Shown: positions 18,618 to 29,639, numbered from the stretch's first letter. The stretch is DNA of 64,000 nt from Malikia sp. (GCF_028687635.1 NZ_JAQTZS010000005.1:82663-146662), one strand, 5' to 3'. The notes: generated by a model not told the origin, from the letters alone. Program-made: numbers and translations.

Positions 18618-19903
18618 ACCACCCCATGCAACTTGACCATGCCACCCTCGCCATCATCGGCCTCGGCTATGTCGGACTGCCACTGGCAGTCGAGTTCGGC
18701 AGACATCGCCCAGTCATAGGCTTCGACATCAACTCGGAACGCATCGCCGAACTGCAGTCGGGCCAGGACCATACGCTGGAATGCAGCCACGATGAGCTGC
18801 AGGCCGCCAAGCAGCTGCGCTTCAGCAGCCGACTGGATGATCTGAAGGAGGCAAGAATCTTCATCGTGACCGTGCCGACTCCGGTCGGCCAGGCCAATCG
18901 GCCCCTGTTCACACCGCTGGTCAAGGCCAGCGAAACAGTGGGCAAGGTCCTGAAGGCGGGCGACGTGGTGATCTACGAATCCACTGTCTACCCCGGTGCC
19001 ACCGAAGAAATCTGCGTGCCGGTGCTGGAAAAGCTCAGCGGCCTCAAGTTCAACCAGGACTTCTTCTGCGGCTACAGCCCCGAGCGCATCAACCCCGGCG
19101 ACAAGGAACACCGCCTGCCCTCGATCAAGAAGGTCACCAGCGGCAGCACGCCCGAGGCTGCCGAGGCCGTCGACCAGCTCTACCGCCAGATCATCGTCGC
19201 CGGCACGCACAAGGCCAGCAGCATCAAGGTCGCGGAAGCCGCCAAGGTGATCGAGAACATCCAGCGCGACATCAACATCGCGCTGATGAACGAGCTGTCG
19301 CTGATCTTCCACAAGCTCGACATCGACACGCACGAAGTCCTCAGCGCATCGGGAACCAAATGGAACTTCCTGCCCTTCCGTCCCGGACTGGTCGGTGGCC
19401 ACTGCATCGGGGTGGACCCCTACTACCTCACCTACAAGGCGCAGCAAGTCGGCTACCACCCCGAAGTCATCCTGGCCGGGCGACGCATCAACGACAGCAT
19501 GGGCTCACATGTGGCTGACAAAACGGTCAAGCTCATGCTGAGCAAGGGACATGCCCCCACCGACAGCCGGGTACTGATACTGGGATTGTCGTTCAAGGAG
19601 AACTGTCCCGACGTGCGCAATACCAAGGTCATCGACATCGTCAACACCCTGCGCAGCTACCACACGGAAGTCGACATTTACGACCCCTGGATCGATATCG
19701 ATGAAGCCCGCCGCGAATACGATATCGAGTGCATCAAGGAGATCCCGGCAGCAGGCCAGTACAACGCGATCGTGATCGCGGTCGCGCACCGGCAATTCAT
19801 CGAACTGGGCGAGACCGGCATCCGGTCGTTCGGAGCCCCCGATTCGGTCGTGTTCGATGTCAAGGGCATCTTGCCCATGGGGACAGCGGATGGAAGACTG
19901 TAA
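18614..19903 (+). CDS. tviB: UDP-N-acetyl-hexosamine 6-dehydrogenase (TviB/WbpO-like)
   Basis: [61 protein letters not shown]. Confidence 0.9.
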   Translation: MNHPMQLDHATLAIIGLGYVGLPLAVEFGRHRPVIGFDINSERIAELQSGQDHTLECSHDELQAAKQLRFSSRLDDLKEARIFIVTVPTPVGQANRPLFTPLVKASETVGKVLKAGDVVIYESTVYPGATEEICVPVLEKLSGLKFNQDFFCGYSPERINPGDKEHRLPSIKKVTSGSTPEAAEAVDQLYRQIIVAGTHKASSIKVAEAAKVIENIQRDINIALMNELSLIFHKLDIDTHEVLSASGTKWNFLPFRPGLVGGHCIGVDPYYLTYKAQQVGYHPEVILAGRRINDSMGSHVADKTVKLMLSKGHAPTDSRVLILGLSFKENCPDVRNTKVIDIVNTLRSYHTEVDIYDPWIDIDEARREYDIECIKEIPAAGQYNAIVIAVAHRQFIELGETGIRSFGAPDSVVFDVKGILPMGTADGRL

Positions 19904-19910
19904 AACCCCC

Positions 19911-20933
19911 ATGAACCGCTTTGAACAAGTCCAGGCCGAACTGCGCCTGACCCCCAAGACCTGGCTTGTCACCGGCGTGGCCGGCTTCATCGGCAGCAAC
20001 CTGCTGGAGGCCGTGCTCAAGCTCGACCAGCGCGTGGTCGGACTGGACAATTTCGCCACCGGGCATCAGCGCAACCTGGACGAAGTCCAGACCCTGGTCA
20101 CGCCCGAGCAGTGGATGCGTTTTCGCTTCATCCAAGGCGACATCCGCGCGCTGGACGACTGCCACCAGGCCTGTGAAGGCGTGGACCATGTGCTGCACCA
20201 GGCCGCGCTCGGCAGCGTGCCGCGCAGCCTGGCCGACCCCATCACCACCAACTCGGCCAACATCACGGGCTTCTTGAACATGCTGGTGGCAGCGCGTGAC
20301 GCCCAGGTACAAAGCTTCACCTACGCGGCCAGCAGTTCCACCTACGGCGACCACCCCGCCCTGCCCAAGGTGGAGCAAAACATCGGCAAGCCGCTGTCAC
20401 CCTACGCCGTCACCAAATACGTCAACGAACTCTATGCCGACGTGTTCGCGCGCAGCTACGGCTTCAACTGCATCGGGCTGCGCTACTTCAACGTCTTTGG
20501 CAAGCGCCAGGACCCCAACGGCGCCTACGCGGCGGTCATCCCCAAGTGGACGGCGGCCATGATCGCCGGCGAAGACGTCCACATCAACGGCGACGGCCAG
20601 ACCAGCCGCGACTTCTGCTTCGTCGACAACGCCGTGCAGGCCAACTTGCTGGCCGCCACCAGCACCGACCCGGCGGCGCGCAACCAAGTCTACAACGTCG
20701 CTGTCGGCGACCGTACCAGCCTGAACCAGTTGTTCGACGCACTGAAGCAGGCACTGGCCGCCAATGGCATTGCCTACGGCAAGAACGCCCTGCATCGAGA
20801 CTTTCGCGCGGGCGACGTGCGGCACAGCCAGGCGGACATCGGCAAAGCCGAGCGCCTGCTGGGCTATGTGCCCAGATTCGATATCAACCGTGGAATTCTG
20901 GCGGCCATGAATTGGTACATCTCAAGAAAATAA
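19911..20933 (+). CDS. tviC: UDP-N-acetylglucosamine 4-epimerase (TviC/WbpP-like SDR)
   Basis: [73 protein letters not shown]. Confidence 0.9.
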   Translation: MNRFEQVQAELRLTPKTWLVTGVAGFIGSNLLEAVLKLDQRVVGLDNFATGHQRNLDEVQTLVTPEQWMRFRFIQGDIRALDDCHQACEGVDHVLHQAALGSVPRSLADPITTNSANITGFLNMLVAARDAQVQSFTYAASSSTYGDHPALPKVEQNIGKPLSPYAVTKYVNELYADVFARSYGFNCIGLRYFNVFGKRQDPNGAYAAVIPKWTAAMIAGEDVHINGDGQTSRDFCFVDNAVQANLLAATSTDPAARNQVYNVAVGDRTSLNQLFDALKQALAANGIAYGKNALHRDFRAGDVRHSQADIGKAERLLGYVPRFDINRGILAAMNWYISRK

Positions 20934-20979
20934 CCTGATCCAAAAATCCGGCAAAAAGTCAGCAACAAATCACTTAGAC

Positions 20980-22089
20980 ATGACAGCAAGTAGATACACA
21001 TTCCTGGATGGAATTCGAGGCTTGGCTGCAATTTTTGTCGTGACAAGACATACCACTGACCTATGGGAATTCTCATTCTTTAGAAGCTATCTCGCCGTTG
21101 ATCTGTTTTTTATATTGAGTGGATTTGTTATTGCAAACGCATACGAGGAAAAGTTAAGCTCCAAATCCATTTCAACAAAATCATTCATTATCATAAGATT
21201 GATTAGGTTATATCCAATTTATCTACTCTCGCTTCTGATCTGTTCGATATTGTATCTAGCAAACATCACAGACACTCAGAATTCAAGCGGAACAACATCC
21301 AACCTGATATTAAGCATTGCCCTCGCAACTGCAATGCTACCGTCGAAAATTCCTGGTTCGCCATCGCTATTCCCAATGAACGGACCATACTGGTCACTTT
21401 TCTTCGAACTCATCATCAATTTAGTTTACGCAGCAATACGACCGATTTTATCAAGAAACATTCTGGTAGCGTTGATTGCAATTTTTGGGATTTTAGTTTC
21501 TGGAGCATCCTTGCTTCGCGGAGATCTGGATGTTGGTCATACATGGGGCACTGGCTCCATCGCCGCTGGATTTTCAAGAGCAGGATTTGGAGTCTTCCTC
21601 GGGGTATTTATCTTCAGAAATATTGATTCATTTGCAATGAGGTTTCAAAGAATTAAATTTCCATGGATTGCAACGATATTAGCCATTGGAATATTGGCAT
21701 CCCCATCTTTCGGACGACTTGATCCGATAATTGACATAATATCCGTAATCGCAATATTTCCCATGCTACTTATTGTTGCATCCCAGGGCAAAAGCAGCAA
21801 GGCAGAAAAAATTCTCACTACTCTAGGTTCAGCAAGCTACCCGATTTATGTACTCCACCTTCCCCTAGGGTTGATTTTCTCTTCATACCTAAAAGAACAA
21901 GGGATCCAGATAGCTCCAACTAGCGGCATCATTTTCTTAATTATACTGATACCCATTGCATTGGCATCGGAAAAAATCTACGACATCCCGGTGCGCAAAT
22001 GGCTCATAAATAAATTTATCAAAAATAATCCGCATCACTCAAGCCACCCACAAAAGATAAAACAAGAAGAATCCGTCAATCTCAATTAA
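20980..22089 (+). CDS. Acyltransferase 3 family membrane protein
   Basis: FLDGIRGLAAIFVVTRHTTDLW..LAVDLFFILSGFVIANAYE; multi-TM; strikingly AT-rich. Confidence 0.9.
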   Translation: MTASRYTFLDGIRGLAAIFVVTRHTTDLWEFSFFRSYLAVDLFFILSGFVIANAYEEKLSSKSISTKSFIIIRLIRLYPIYLLSLLICSILYLANITDTQNSSGTTSNLILSIALATAMLPSKIPGSPSLFPMNGPYWSLFFELIINLVYAAIRPILSRNILVALIAIFGILVSGASLLRGDLDVGHTWGTGSIAAGFSRAGFGVFLGVFIFRNIDSFAMRFQRIKFPWIATILAIGILASPSFGRLDPIIDIISVIAIFPMLLIVASQGKSSKAEKILTTLGSASYPIYVLHLPLGLIFSSYLKEQGIQIAPTSGIIFLIILIPIALASEKIYDIPVRKWLINKFIKNNPHHSSHPQKIKQEESVNLN

Positions 22090-22150
22090 ATATTTACACC
22101 GAGGCATTAGATAACCTAAAAACCACAGCTACCGCAACAAATAATTCATC

Positions 22151-22921
22151 ATGCCAAATTCAATCTCACATAAAATATCCGTAATAACAATAAATCTCAA
22201 CAACAAAAATGGACTGGAAAAAACCATACAAAGCATCACTAAACAAACCTATGATTATTTTGAATACATCGTAGTAGATGGACTATCCACCGATGGCAGC
22301 CTTGATGTAATAGAAGACCACAAACACAAAATAACAAAGAAAATAATAGAAAAAGACTCTGGAATATACGACGCAATGAACAAAGGAATAAGAATGGCAA
22401 CAGGCGAATACTTGCTATTCATCAATAGTGGCGACTGGCTTGTGTCAGAGGACACTCTAGCGCTTCTAGTCTCTTACACGAATGATGACACCGACATCAT
22501 CTACGGAAACCTTTCTTTCCACGACCCTTCCAATGGATCAGAAACCATTGGCAGCTATCCGGAAAAATTAACTTTCAAATATTTCACCCACAGATCATTA
22601 CCGCATCAGGCCACCCTTATAAAGAGCATCCTATTTGAAGAAGTAGGCCTCTACGACACCTCTTACAAGATAGTCTCAGACTGGGGATTTTTTTGCCTGG
22701 CAATTTGCAAACATCAGAAATCATACAAAAAGATCCCACTGACTGTATCTAATTTCCCGCTTGATGGAATAGGATCAACCCAAGTCAATCTACGATCACA
22801 GGAAAGAAAAGACTTCCTTGAAAAGCATTTCAAATTATTCATAGATGATTATGCCACCCATAAAAATCTACTACTATCCCCCCCGGTAAGAATCATCAAC
22901 AAGATATTTAAAATTGCGTAA
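22151..22921 (+). CDS. Family 2 glycosyltransferase
   Basis: SVITINLNNKNGLEKTIQSITKQTYDYFEYIVVDGLSTDGS, SGIYDAMNKGIRMATGEYLLFINSGD; AT-rich. Confidence 0.9.
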   Translation: MPNSISHKISVITINLNNKNGLEKTIQSITKQTYDYFEYIVVDGLSTDGSLDVIEDHKHKITKKIIEKDSGIYDAMNKGIRMATGEYLLFINSGDWLVSEDTLALLVSYTNDDTDIIYGNLSFHDPSNGSETIGSYPEKLTFKYFTHRSLPHQATLIKSILFEEVGLYDTSYKIVSDWGFFCLAICKHQKSYKKIPLTVSNFPLDGIGSTQVNLRSQERKDFLEKHFKLFIDDYATHKNLLLSPPVRIINKIFKIA

Positions 22922-22941
22922 CAGCAAGATTTTGCAGTCTC

Positions 22942-23802
22942 ATGCTTAAAAGATTCATATCAAAGATTAGATTCAACTGGCTCATTGATAAAGAGCTAAA
23001 AAGAGTCTCAGAAAGCCTGTATTTCCCCCAAAAAAACCATGCGGATGGCACTTGGGCCGTCACCATGGTTCGGAATGAATCCACTACCTTGCCTGCAATC
23101 GTCGAGCATTTTCGTCAACAAGGCATTTCGCGCGTACTGGTAGTCAACCATCTTTCCACCGATGACACTGTCGAGTCTCTCGCCCCCTTCGGTGACTTCG
23201 TTCAGATTGCCCAATACGACCATGCGGCTTATGAGCAACGGGCTGTCATGACCCTTGCTTCACGCTTTGCGACAGAATGTGGCGCAAGCTGGATCATCCC
23301 TTTCGATGCCGATGAAATCTGGTGGCCTACCCATGGAGCCACGATCGCAGAACTACTGGAATCCAGCACGGCGGACAAGATACCGGCCCCCCACTATGAC
23401 TTTCTTCCGCCCAGCAATCCACTAGCAAAATTCTCCCCGAAAGCTTTTCATCTTCGTCGACTCCAACCCAACCCAATGCCCAAAACGGCTTTCCGCGCTT
23501 ACCCAAAAGCGATTGTTCTGATGGGAAATCACTGGGTACAACGTCCTGGCAGCAATGGTGACGGATTGGCAGTCGCACATTACCCCTACCGGACCAAGGA
23601 TCAACTTCGAAAAAAGGTGAAAGAAGGAGCTCTGGCCATAGATGCCCTGGGTAATTCGAAAGGCTTGGGTACACACTGGCAGCAGTGGAACGCCATGAGC
23701 GATGAAGACTTCGACATGTTCTGGAGTTCCATTCAATCAAGTTCCGATGTCGTGGAAGACCCGGGACTTCGCTCACTTCGTGCAGACAAGAGGCAGTCGT
23801 GA
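22942..23802 (+). CDS. Glycosyltransferase family 2-like protein
   Basis: TMVRNESTTLPAIVEHFRQQGISRVLVVNHLSTDDT..WIIPFDADEIWWP. Confidence 0.82.
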   Translation: MLKRFISKIRFNWLIDKELKRVSESLYFPQKNHADGTWAVTMVRNESTTLPAIVEHFRQQGISRVLVVNHLSTDDTVESLAPFGDFVQIAQYDHAAYEQRAVMTLASRFATECGASWIIPFDADEIWWPTHGATIAELLESSTADKIPAPHYDFLPPSNPLAKFSPKAFHLRRLQPNPMPKTAFRAYPKAIVLMGNHWVQRPGSNGDGLAVAHYPYRTKDQLRKKVKEGALAIDALGNSKGLGTHWQQWNAMSDEDFDMFWSSIQSSSDVVEDPGLRSLRADKRQS

Positions 23803-24944
23803 AAATTCGGGCTCTCGATTTCGTCGGTCGATTGAGCCAGCAAGGCGGCATTCAAACGGTCGTCCGTCAACTCTTGCGAGGACTCGACACAGAAGAGTTT
23901 GAAAGTCATGTTTGCACCATACGGAGTCACAGCCCGGATGAAGGACTTCCTTCCTTAGGCCAGCATCAACTGCACAGCTTGCGAATTGATGGTCCATTAA
24001 AATCATGGAACCGCTTGCTTGTGATCTTCCATTTGCGCCGTCTTATGCTTCGCGTACGTCCGGATGTGATGCATATTCATAGTGGACAAGCTTGGTACGC
24101 ATTCATCGCCGGAATCGGGTTGGGCATACCCTATGTCCTGGAAATGCACTACGCCCCAGGCAGCAAGCAGGCTTCTCGTGCAATAGACTGGATCGAGCAG
24201 AAAATGGCAAGGACTTCATCCGTCCTGACGGTGGTACATTCAAGCGAGGTTAAGGAACGCACATATTCATTCCTCCCAAATCCGCCCAATCGAATGAAAT
24301 TGATGCCTCTGGCGATAAATTTTTCTGACTTTAATAATTATCTAATCGCACCCCATGCGTGGCGTGAAAAAATCAACCTTCCAATAAAATCCACCCTGGT
24401 ATTTTGTGCTGCCCGGCTAGTTCCAATAAAAAATTTCCGCATATTTCTTGATACAGCAAAACTTGTCATCAATGATTCCCCCGATACGATATTCGTGATC
24501 GCAGGATCTGGACCTGAGCTTACGGAACTTGAAAATCATGCGCGACAGCTAGACATAACTGGTAATGTGCATTGGCTTGGCCCACTCCACGGCAAGGAGT
24601 TGGTAGATGCCTACCATGCTGCTGACGTATTCCTCTCGACTTCTGACTACGAAGGCTTCGGCCTGACGCTGGTGGAAGCCATGGCAGCGGGCAAGCCGGT
24701 GGTCAGCACTGCGGTGGGGGGTACCGTCGATATCGTGGTCGATGGAGGAACAGGACGACTATGCCCGGCAGGTAATGCGGAGTCCTTGGCCGCTGCGGTG
24801 CTGGAACTACTGAACGATCCCGTCAAGGCCAAAACCTGGGGCCAATGCGGGCAGGAGCGGGCACGCGCACGCTTCGACCTGCCGGCATTTCAAGAAGGTT
24901 TTCAATCGATCTACAGGCAGGCTGCTGGTCGATCAGGAAAATGA
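23799..24944 (+). CDS. Family 4 glycosyltransferase
   Basis: GGIQTVVRQLL, FCAARLVPIKNF, ADVFLSTSDYEGFGLTLVEAMAAGKPVVSTAVGGTVDIV. Confidence 0.9.
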   Translation: MKIRALDFVGRLSQQGGIQTVVRQLLRGLDTEEFESHVCTIRSHSPDEGLPSLGQHQLHSLRIDGPLKSWNRLLVIFHLRRLMLRVRPDVMHIHSGQAWYAFIAGIGLGIPYVLEMHYAPGSKQASRAIDWIEQKMARTSSVLTVVHSSEVKERTYSFLPNPPNRMKLMPLAINFSDFNNYLIAPHAWREKINLPIKSTLVFCAARLVPIKNFRIFLDTAKLVINDSPDTIFVIAGSGPELTELENHARQLDITGNVHWLGPLHGKELVDAYHAADVFLSTSDYEGFGLTLVEAMAAGKPVVSTAVGGTVDIVVDGGTGRLCPAGNAESLAAAVLELLNDPVKAKTWGQCGQERARARFDLPAFQEGFQSIYRQAAGRSGK

Positions 24945-26002
24945 CACTTCACGCTCTGCGCCTGCACTGGCTCAAGACCGAACCATCCGACAGTCCCGCT
25001 GCCATGCCCTATGGCGCCCAGCATGCTGTCGTTCAGGGCGTCATCTGGACCGAATCGCCACGCTGGGCCTACCAACTTTTGAAATGGTGGCAACACTGTC
25101 GTCGTGTCAGTAACGGTCGCCTGCCACACCTGCACGGACCCACCTTGCATACGCTGGCCAGTTTGTGGCTGATCTGGCGCGCTGATGCCACGCTGGCATT
25201 GTTCGAAAGCGAAGGCCACGCCTTGGCAGCACTCAGGACTTGGCTGCCGCCACTTCGTCGCAAGCCCCTGGTCATCGTCGCCTGCTGGTTGGCCCAGGAT
25301 CTGAAGACGACCACGCCAGCACGTCGCGACCGCTTGCGTCGCTTATATCGTCAAGTCACCCGGGTCGTGGTGTTTTCCCGCAACCAACGGACGATTTTGC
25401 AGGAATATCTGGGCCTGTGCGACGATCAGATCGCGGTCGTGCACTTCGGCATTGACACCGACAAAGCCGACCAACTGCTTCCCAATGAATCGGATAGCGG
25501 TGCCTGGCTCAGCGTGGGCCGCGATCTGGGCCGCGACTGGCATACCCTGGTCGATGCCATGGCCCTGACAGGCCTGCCCTGTCATGTCATCGCGAGGCCT
25601 GGCGTGCTGCCGCAAGCGCTGCCGTCCAACATCACCCCTTTGCCGGCCATGCCGGAATCCGAATACTGGCAGCGTTTGGTCTCTTGTCGCGGTCTGGTAC
25701 TGGCCGTGCACGAACTGGCTTATCCCAGCGGCCAGACGGTGCTGCTGCAAGCCATGGCGCTGGGTAAACCCTGCGTGATTACGGCCACCCCTGCCCTGGC
25801 TGACTATCTGCCGTCGGACGCCGTAATGACCACACCGCCAGGCGACGCCAAGGCAATGGCCGACGCGGTACGGCGACTCGATGCTGATGAAGCATTGCGC
25901 CAGCGATTAGGGCGGGCAGCCAGAAAATTCGTGCGCCAACAATGCGATGAAAAAATGATGTGGGCCGGAATTGCCCGCGCGGTGAGAGGGGTGTCCAGAT
26001 GA
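24941..26002 (+). CDS. Glycosyltransferase (GT-B type)
   Basis: VVVFSRNQRTILQEYLG, SVGRDLGRDWHTLVDAMALTGLPCHVI, LAYPSGQTVLLQAMALGKPCVIT; ATGA overlap with the previous gene. Confidence 0.75.
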   Translation: MTLHALRLHWLKTEPSDSPAAMPYGAQHAVVQGVIWTESPRWAYQLLKWWQHCRRVSNGRLPHLHGPTLHTLASLWLIWRADATLALFESEGHALAALRTWLPPLRRKPLVIVACWLAQDLKTTTPARRDRLRRLYRQVTRVVVFSRNQRTILQEYLGLCDDQIAVVHFGIDTDKADQLLPNESDSGAWLSVGRDLGRDWHTLVDAMALTGLPCHVIARPGVLPQALPSNITPLPAMPESEYWQRLVSCRGLVLAVHELAYPSGQTVLLQAMALGKPCVITATPALADYLPSDAVMTTPPGDAKAMADAVRRLDADEALRQRLGRAARKFVRQQCDEKMMWAGIARAVRGVSR

Positions 26003-27108
26003 CAGACTGGGACGTGATGCTGGTCAGCCACGAGGCCAGTCGAACCGGTGCGCCACGGGTGGCGGTCGAACTCGCCAAGGGCTTTGTGGATGCCGGCTTG
26101 CGTGTATTGGTGGTCCTGCGCTGGGATGGACCCTTGCATACCGATTTCGAATCCACTGGCGCGACGGTGGTGACAGAACCTGGTAGCCATCTGAGAGTGC
26201 TGTTGCGACGATTCAGGGCTGGCAAACGCTGGGCACTCAGTTGGGAAAATCTGATGGCGCGCTGGGCCATACGACGTTATCGTCCCGGAACCGTCTACCT
26301 GAACACGGCCTTGTCCATTGCTTACGCTGTACCGGCCATCGACATGAAACTGCCAGTCGCAGTGCATTTGCACGAAGTCGACGACTGGTTGCTCCATGCT
26401 CTGGCCCGCTACGCCCTGACACAGGAACAAGCCAAGGCCATACGGTGGGCACACTGCGCGCAGCGCAGCGCAGACTTGTTAAATGAGCGCTATCCCAAGG
26501 TACATAGCCTATTCATTCCTTCGGGGATAGATGCCGATAGGGTACGCGAAGCCGCAATCGAACCCAGCCATGAGAACCTGCCAAGGCGATACATCGTCAA
26601 CTGTGCGACGGCAGATCATCGCAAGGGTGTCGATATCTGGTTGCGCTTGTGCGAGGCGCTTTACGCAACCTCGAACTGGCCCGATCTGCACTTCGTTTGG
26701 GTGGGAAAGATCACGCAAAACGACTTGATTGAGCCCTTCCGCAAACAGCAATTTTTCAAAAAGGTTCACTTTGTAGGCGAGATGGCCAACCCCCATCCGC
26801 TACTGAATCGGGCAAAAATGATGGTTTTTCCTTCCAGGCAAGACGCCTACCCTCTGGTAATCCTGGAAGCTCAAGCGCTGGGCGTTCCGGTCGTGGCATT
26901 CGACGTCGGGGACATCAAGGATCAGGTTCCGCCTCATCACTTGGTTCGCGCCGAAAACGAGTCCGAACTGCTGGCAACGGTGCTGCAGGTTTTGCATGAG
27001 CAACCACCCGCGCTGGCCTTCGACAACAGCCGTCATGGCATTGCCGTGGCACGCCAGCGTGCACTGGACTTGCTTGCCCTGACACCCAACCAAAGGATTA
27101 ATGCGTGA
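25999..27108 (+). CDS. Family 4 glycosyltransferase
   Basis: VSHEASRTGAPRVAVELAKGF, FVGEMANPHPLLNRAKMMVFPSRQDAYPLVILEAQALGVPVVAFDVG. Confidence 0.88.
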   Translation: MTDWDVMLVSHEASRTGAPRVAVELAKGFVDAGLRVLVVLRWDGPLHTDFESTGATVVTEPGSHLRVLLRRFRAGKRWALSWENLMARWAIRRYRPGTVYLNTALSIAYAVPAIDMKLPVAVHLHEVDDWLLHALARYALTQEQAKAIRWAHCAQRSADLLNERYPKVHSLFIPSGIDADRVREAAIEPSHENLPRRYIVNCATADHRKGVDIWLRLCEALYATSNWPDLHFVWVGKITQNDLIEPFRKQQFFKKVHFVGEMANPHPLLNRAKMMVFPSRQDAYPLVILEAQALGVPVVAFDVGDIKDQVPPHHLVRAENESELLATVLQVLHEQPPALAFDNSRHGIAVARQRALDLLALTPNQRINA

Positions 27109-28868
27109 TTTCCGAAGCCAGAAAGATCCTGTCTGTCCTGCCTCCTCGCCTACGTCGCCTGCTGCTGGCTCTAGCCTTGCTGATGCTGTTGGGCACGGTA
27201 GCCGAAGTGATTTCCCTAGGGGCCATTGTTCCCTTCCTGGCCGTGCTGGTCGATCCGCAGGGTGCGGCGCGCCTTCCCATGATCGGTGCTTGGCTGTCCG
27301 CTCAGCCCTTGCTTGAGCAGCGCCTATGGGTGGGCGGGAGTTTTCTGCTGGGATTGGGCCTTGCAGCCATGATGCGGATCATCCTGCTCTCGGCCAACAT
27401 CCGCTTCACCCATGCAGCGGGCTTCGCCCTGTCCCGCGCGGCTTTCGGCAAGACGTTTTCGCAGTCATACGACTGGCACACGCAACACAACAGCAGCGAT
27501 CACATCGCCAATCTGGAGCGTGTCAACAGCTTCGTCGGCCGCAACATCGGCCCGATGCTGAACCTGCTGACAGCGGTAGTCCTGGGCTGCGGGATTCTGA
27601 CCCTGCTGTTCCTGACGCATCCTGAGATCATGCTGGTCTTGCTGCTAGGCGTCTCTGCATTTTATGCATTGGTCGTCCATGTGACCCGGCGTCGCCTGCT
27701 GCAAAACGGACAAGCCATCAATCGTGCCGCAAGTGAAAGGGTACGCGTACTGCAGGAAAGCTTGGGGGGCATCCGCGATGTGATTCTAGACGACTCTTAT
27801 GCGGTGCACCAGAAACGCTTCGAACGGGAGGAAATGGCTCTCCGTGCAGCCATGCGACAGAATGAATGGGTCAGCCAGTTGCCGCGCTACCTGCTGGAAT
27901 TCATCGGCATGACCACCATCGTGGCGGTTGCCACCACAATTGCAGCCACGCAAAAGGAAGGCGCACTGACCACCTTGGGCCTCATTGCCTTCGGCAGCCA
28001 GAAACTGCTGCCGCTGGCACAGCAGATTTATTATGCCTGGGGTACGCTGAAGACCGCAGGCCCTGCACGCGCAGACGTGCTGAGAGTGTTGTCGTTGCCT
28101 GGTCGCAGCGAATCGGCCATCAAAAAAGGGCTGTCTTTCGAATCCGGAATTGAACTGTCCGATGTCACCTACGCTTACCCTGGGCACAAGAAGAAAGTGC
28201 TCAATCACATCAAGCTGCAGATTCCGCGCGGTGCCAGAATAGGTTTCGTCGGCCCGTCCGGCGGTGGAAAATCTACATTGATCGACCTCATCATGGGCCT
28301 TTTGACACCCAGTGGAGGTGAAATGCGTGTTGACGGTGTGTCCCTGACGGAGAAAAACATAGCGCAGTGGCGAAAACATGTCGCTCATGTACCGCAGAGC
28401 ATCTATCTGCTTGACGCCAGCGTGCGAGAAAATATCGCTTTTGGCATTGCACCCCATGAAATCGACGAGGCCCGCATCCAGCGCTGCATCGCGATGGCGC
28501 AACTGACCGAGACCATGGCGGGCCTGCCCGAAGGCCTGGATACGGTCATTGGCGAGCGCGGCGTGCTGCTGTCCGGCGGACAGAGGCAGCGCATTGGCAT
28601 AGCACGCGCGCTCTACCGCCAAGCCGACATCCTGGTGTTGGACGAAGCCACGAGTGCCCTGGATAATGCCACCGAACAACGCGTCATCAGAGCGCTGCAA
28701 GAGATCGGCCCCGGTGTCACCGTTCTGATGGTTGCGCACCGCCTGACCACATTGGCGCAATGCGATCGCATCGTTCACATTGAAAACGGGCGTATCACGC
28801 GACAGGAGAGCTACTCTGAGCTCATGGGCAGATCCGAGGAAGTCAGCCATGCAATGTCCGCGAGGTAA
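27105..28868 (+). CDS. ABC transporter (fused permease/ATPase), PglK-like lipid-linked oligosaccharide flippase
   Basis: N-terminal TM domain; IGFVGPSGGGKSTLIDLIMGLLTPSGGEMRVDG, LSGGQRQRIGIARALYRQADILVLDEATSALDNATE. Confidence 0.88.
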   Translation: MISEARKILSVLPPRLRRLLLALALLMLLGTVAEVISLGAIVPFLAVLVDPQGAARLPMIGAWLSAQPLLEQRLWVGGSFLLGLGLAAMMRIILLSANIRFTHAAGFALSRAAFGKTFSQSYDWHTQHNSSDHIANLERVNSFVGRNIGPMLNLLTAVVLGCGILTLLFLTHPEIMLVLLLGVSAFYALVVHVTRRRLLQNGQAINRAASERVRVLQESLGGIRDVILDDSYAVHQKRFEREEMALRAAMRQNEWVSQLPRYLLEFIGMTTIVAVATTIAATQKEGALTTLGLIAFGSQKLLPLAQQIYYAWGTLKTAGPARADVLRVLSLPGRSESAIKKGLSFESGIELSDVTYAYPGHKKKVLNHIKLQIPRGARIGFVGPSGGGKSTLIDLIMGLLTPSGGEMRVDGVSLTEKNIAQWRKHVAHVPQSIYLLDASVRENIAFGIAPHEIDEARIQRCIAMAQLTETMAGLPEGLDTVIGERGVLLSGGQRQRIGIARALYRQADILVLDEATSALDNATEQRVIRALQEIGPGVTVLMVAHRLTTLAQCDRIVHIENGRITRQESYSELMGRSEEVSHAMSAR

Positions 28869-28871
28869 ACC

Positions 28872-29639
28872 TTGAGCCTGGCCGTCATCATCGCTTCGTG
28901 CAATCGTGAGGAGCGTGCATTCGCCACGGCACAGTCCCTGCTGGATGCAGAAATGGGAGAGGTCATCATCATCGATGATGATAGTCTGGTGCCGTATCAG
29001 AGTCGAAACAGCCAGGCAGGACTTAAGCTCTTTCGACTACCGGTGAACAGCGGCCCCTCTGCCGCCAGAAACCATGGGGTTCGTAACAGCCATGCCGAAT
29101 GGCTGATATTTCTCGACGATGACGACAGTCTGGAACCCTGCCTGATTGACTGGATACGGGCCCACGCGAACACTGGCCTCAACGACCTTGATCTGGTGCA
29201 TTTTGGCCATAAAACAGTAGACCAGAACACCAAGGCGAGTTCTGCCATCACCCTCAGCAGCAATGAGCAACCCACCGTCCTGGCAGGATCATGGATGATG
29301 CGTCGCGCATTCTTCTTGAACCTTGGCGGCTACGAAGATCGATTGAGGTACAGCGAAAATAGTGATCTGATCGAGCGAGCCGCCCTTGCAGGTGCTAGGA
29401 CGCTTCACGCCGGCTTCCCTACACTTTGCTATACGGTCGGACGCCCCAAGAGGAGAGAGGAAATGGCGGCACGCCGTGCTGAAGCCTGTGTTTTCTACCT
29501 GAGAAACAGGTCGCATTGCAACCGGAACCAGACCTTGAAAATCGGCCTGATGAACAGTTGGTGGGACAAGAATCCACTGCTTGCATTTCGACTCGTTGCT
29601 GCTTTCTTTGCGACTCGTCGCGATGCGAACCATGTCTGA
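28872..29639 (+). CDS. Family 2 glycosyltransferase
   Basis: SLAVIIASCNREERAFATAQSLLDAEMGEVIIIDDDS, GPSAARNHGVRNSHAEWLIFLDDDDSLEP. Confidence 0.88.
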   Translation: MSLAVIIASCNREERAFATAQSLLDAEMGEVIIIDDDSLVPYQSRNSQAGLKLFRLPVNSGPSAARNHGVRNSHAEWLIFLDDDDSLEPCLIDWIRAHANTGLNDLDLVHFGHKTVDQNTKASSAITLSSNEQPTVLAGSWMMRRAFFLNLGGYEDRLRYSENSDLIERAALAGARTLHAGFPTLCYTVGRPKRREEMAARRAEACVFYLRNRSHCNRNQTLKIGLMNSWWDKNPLLAFRLVAAFFATRRDANHV

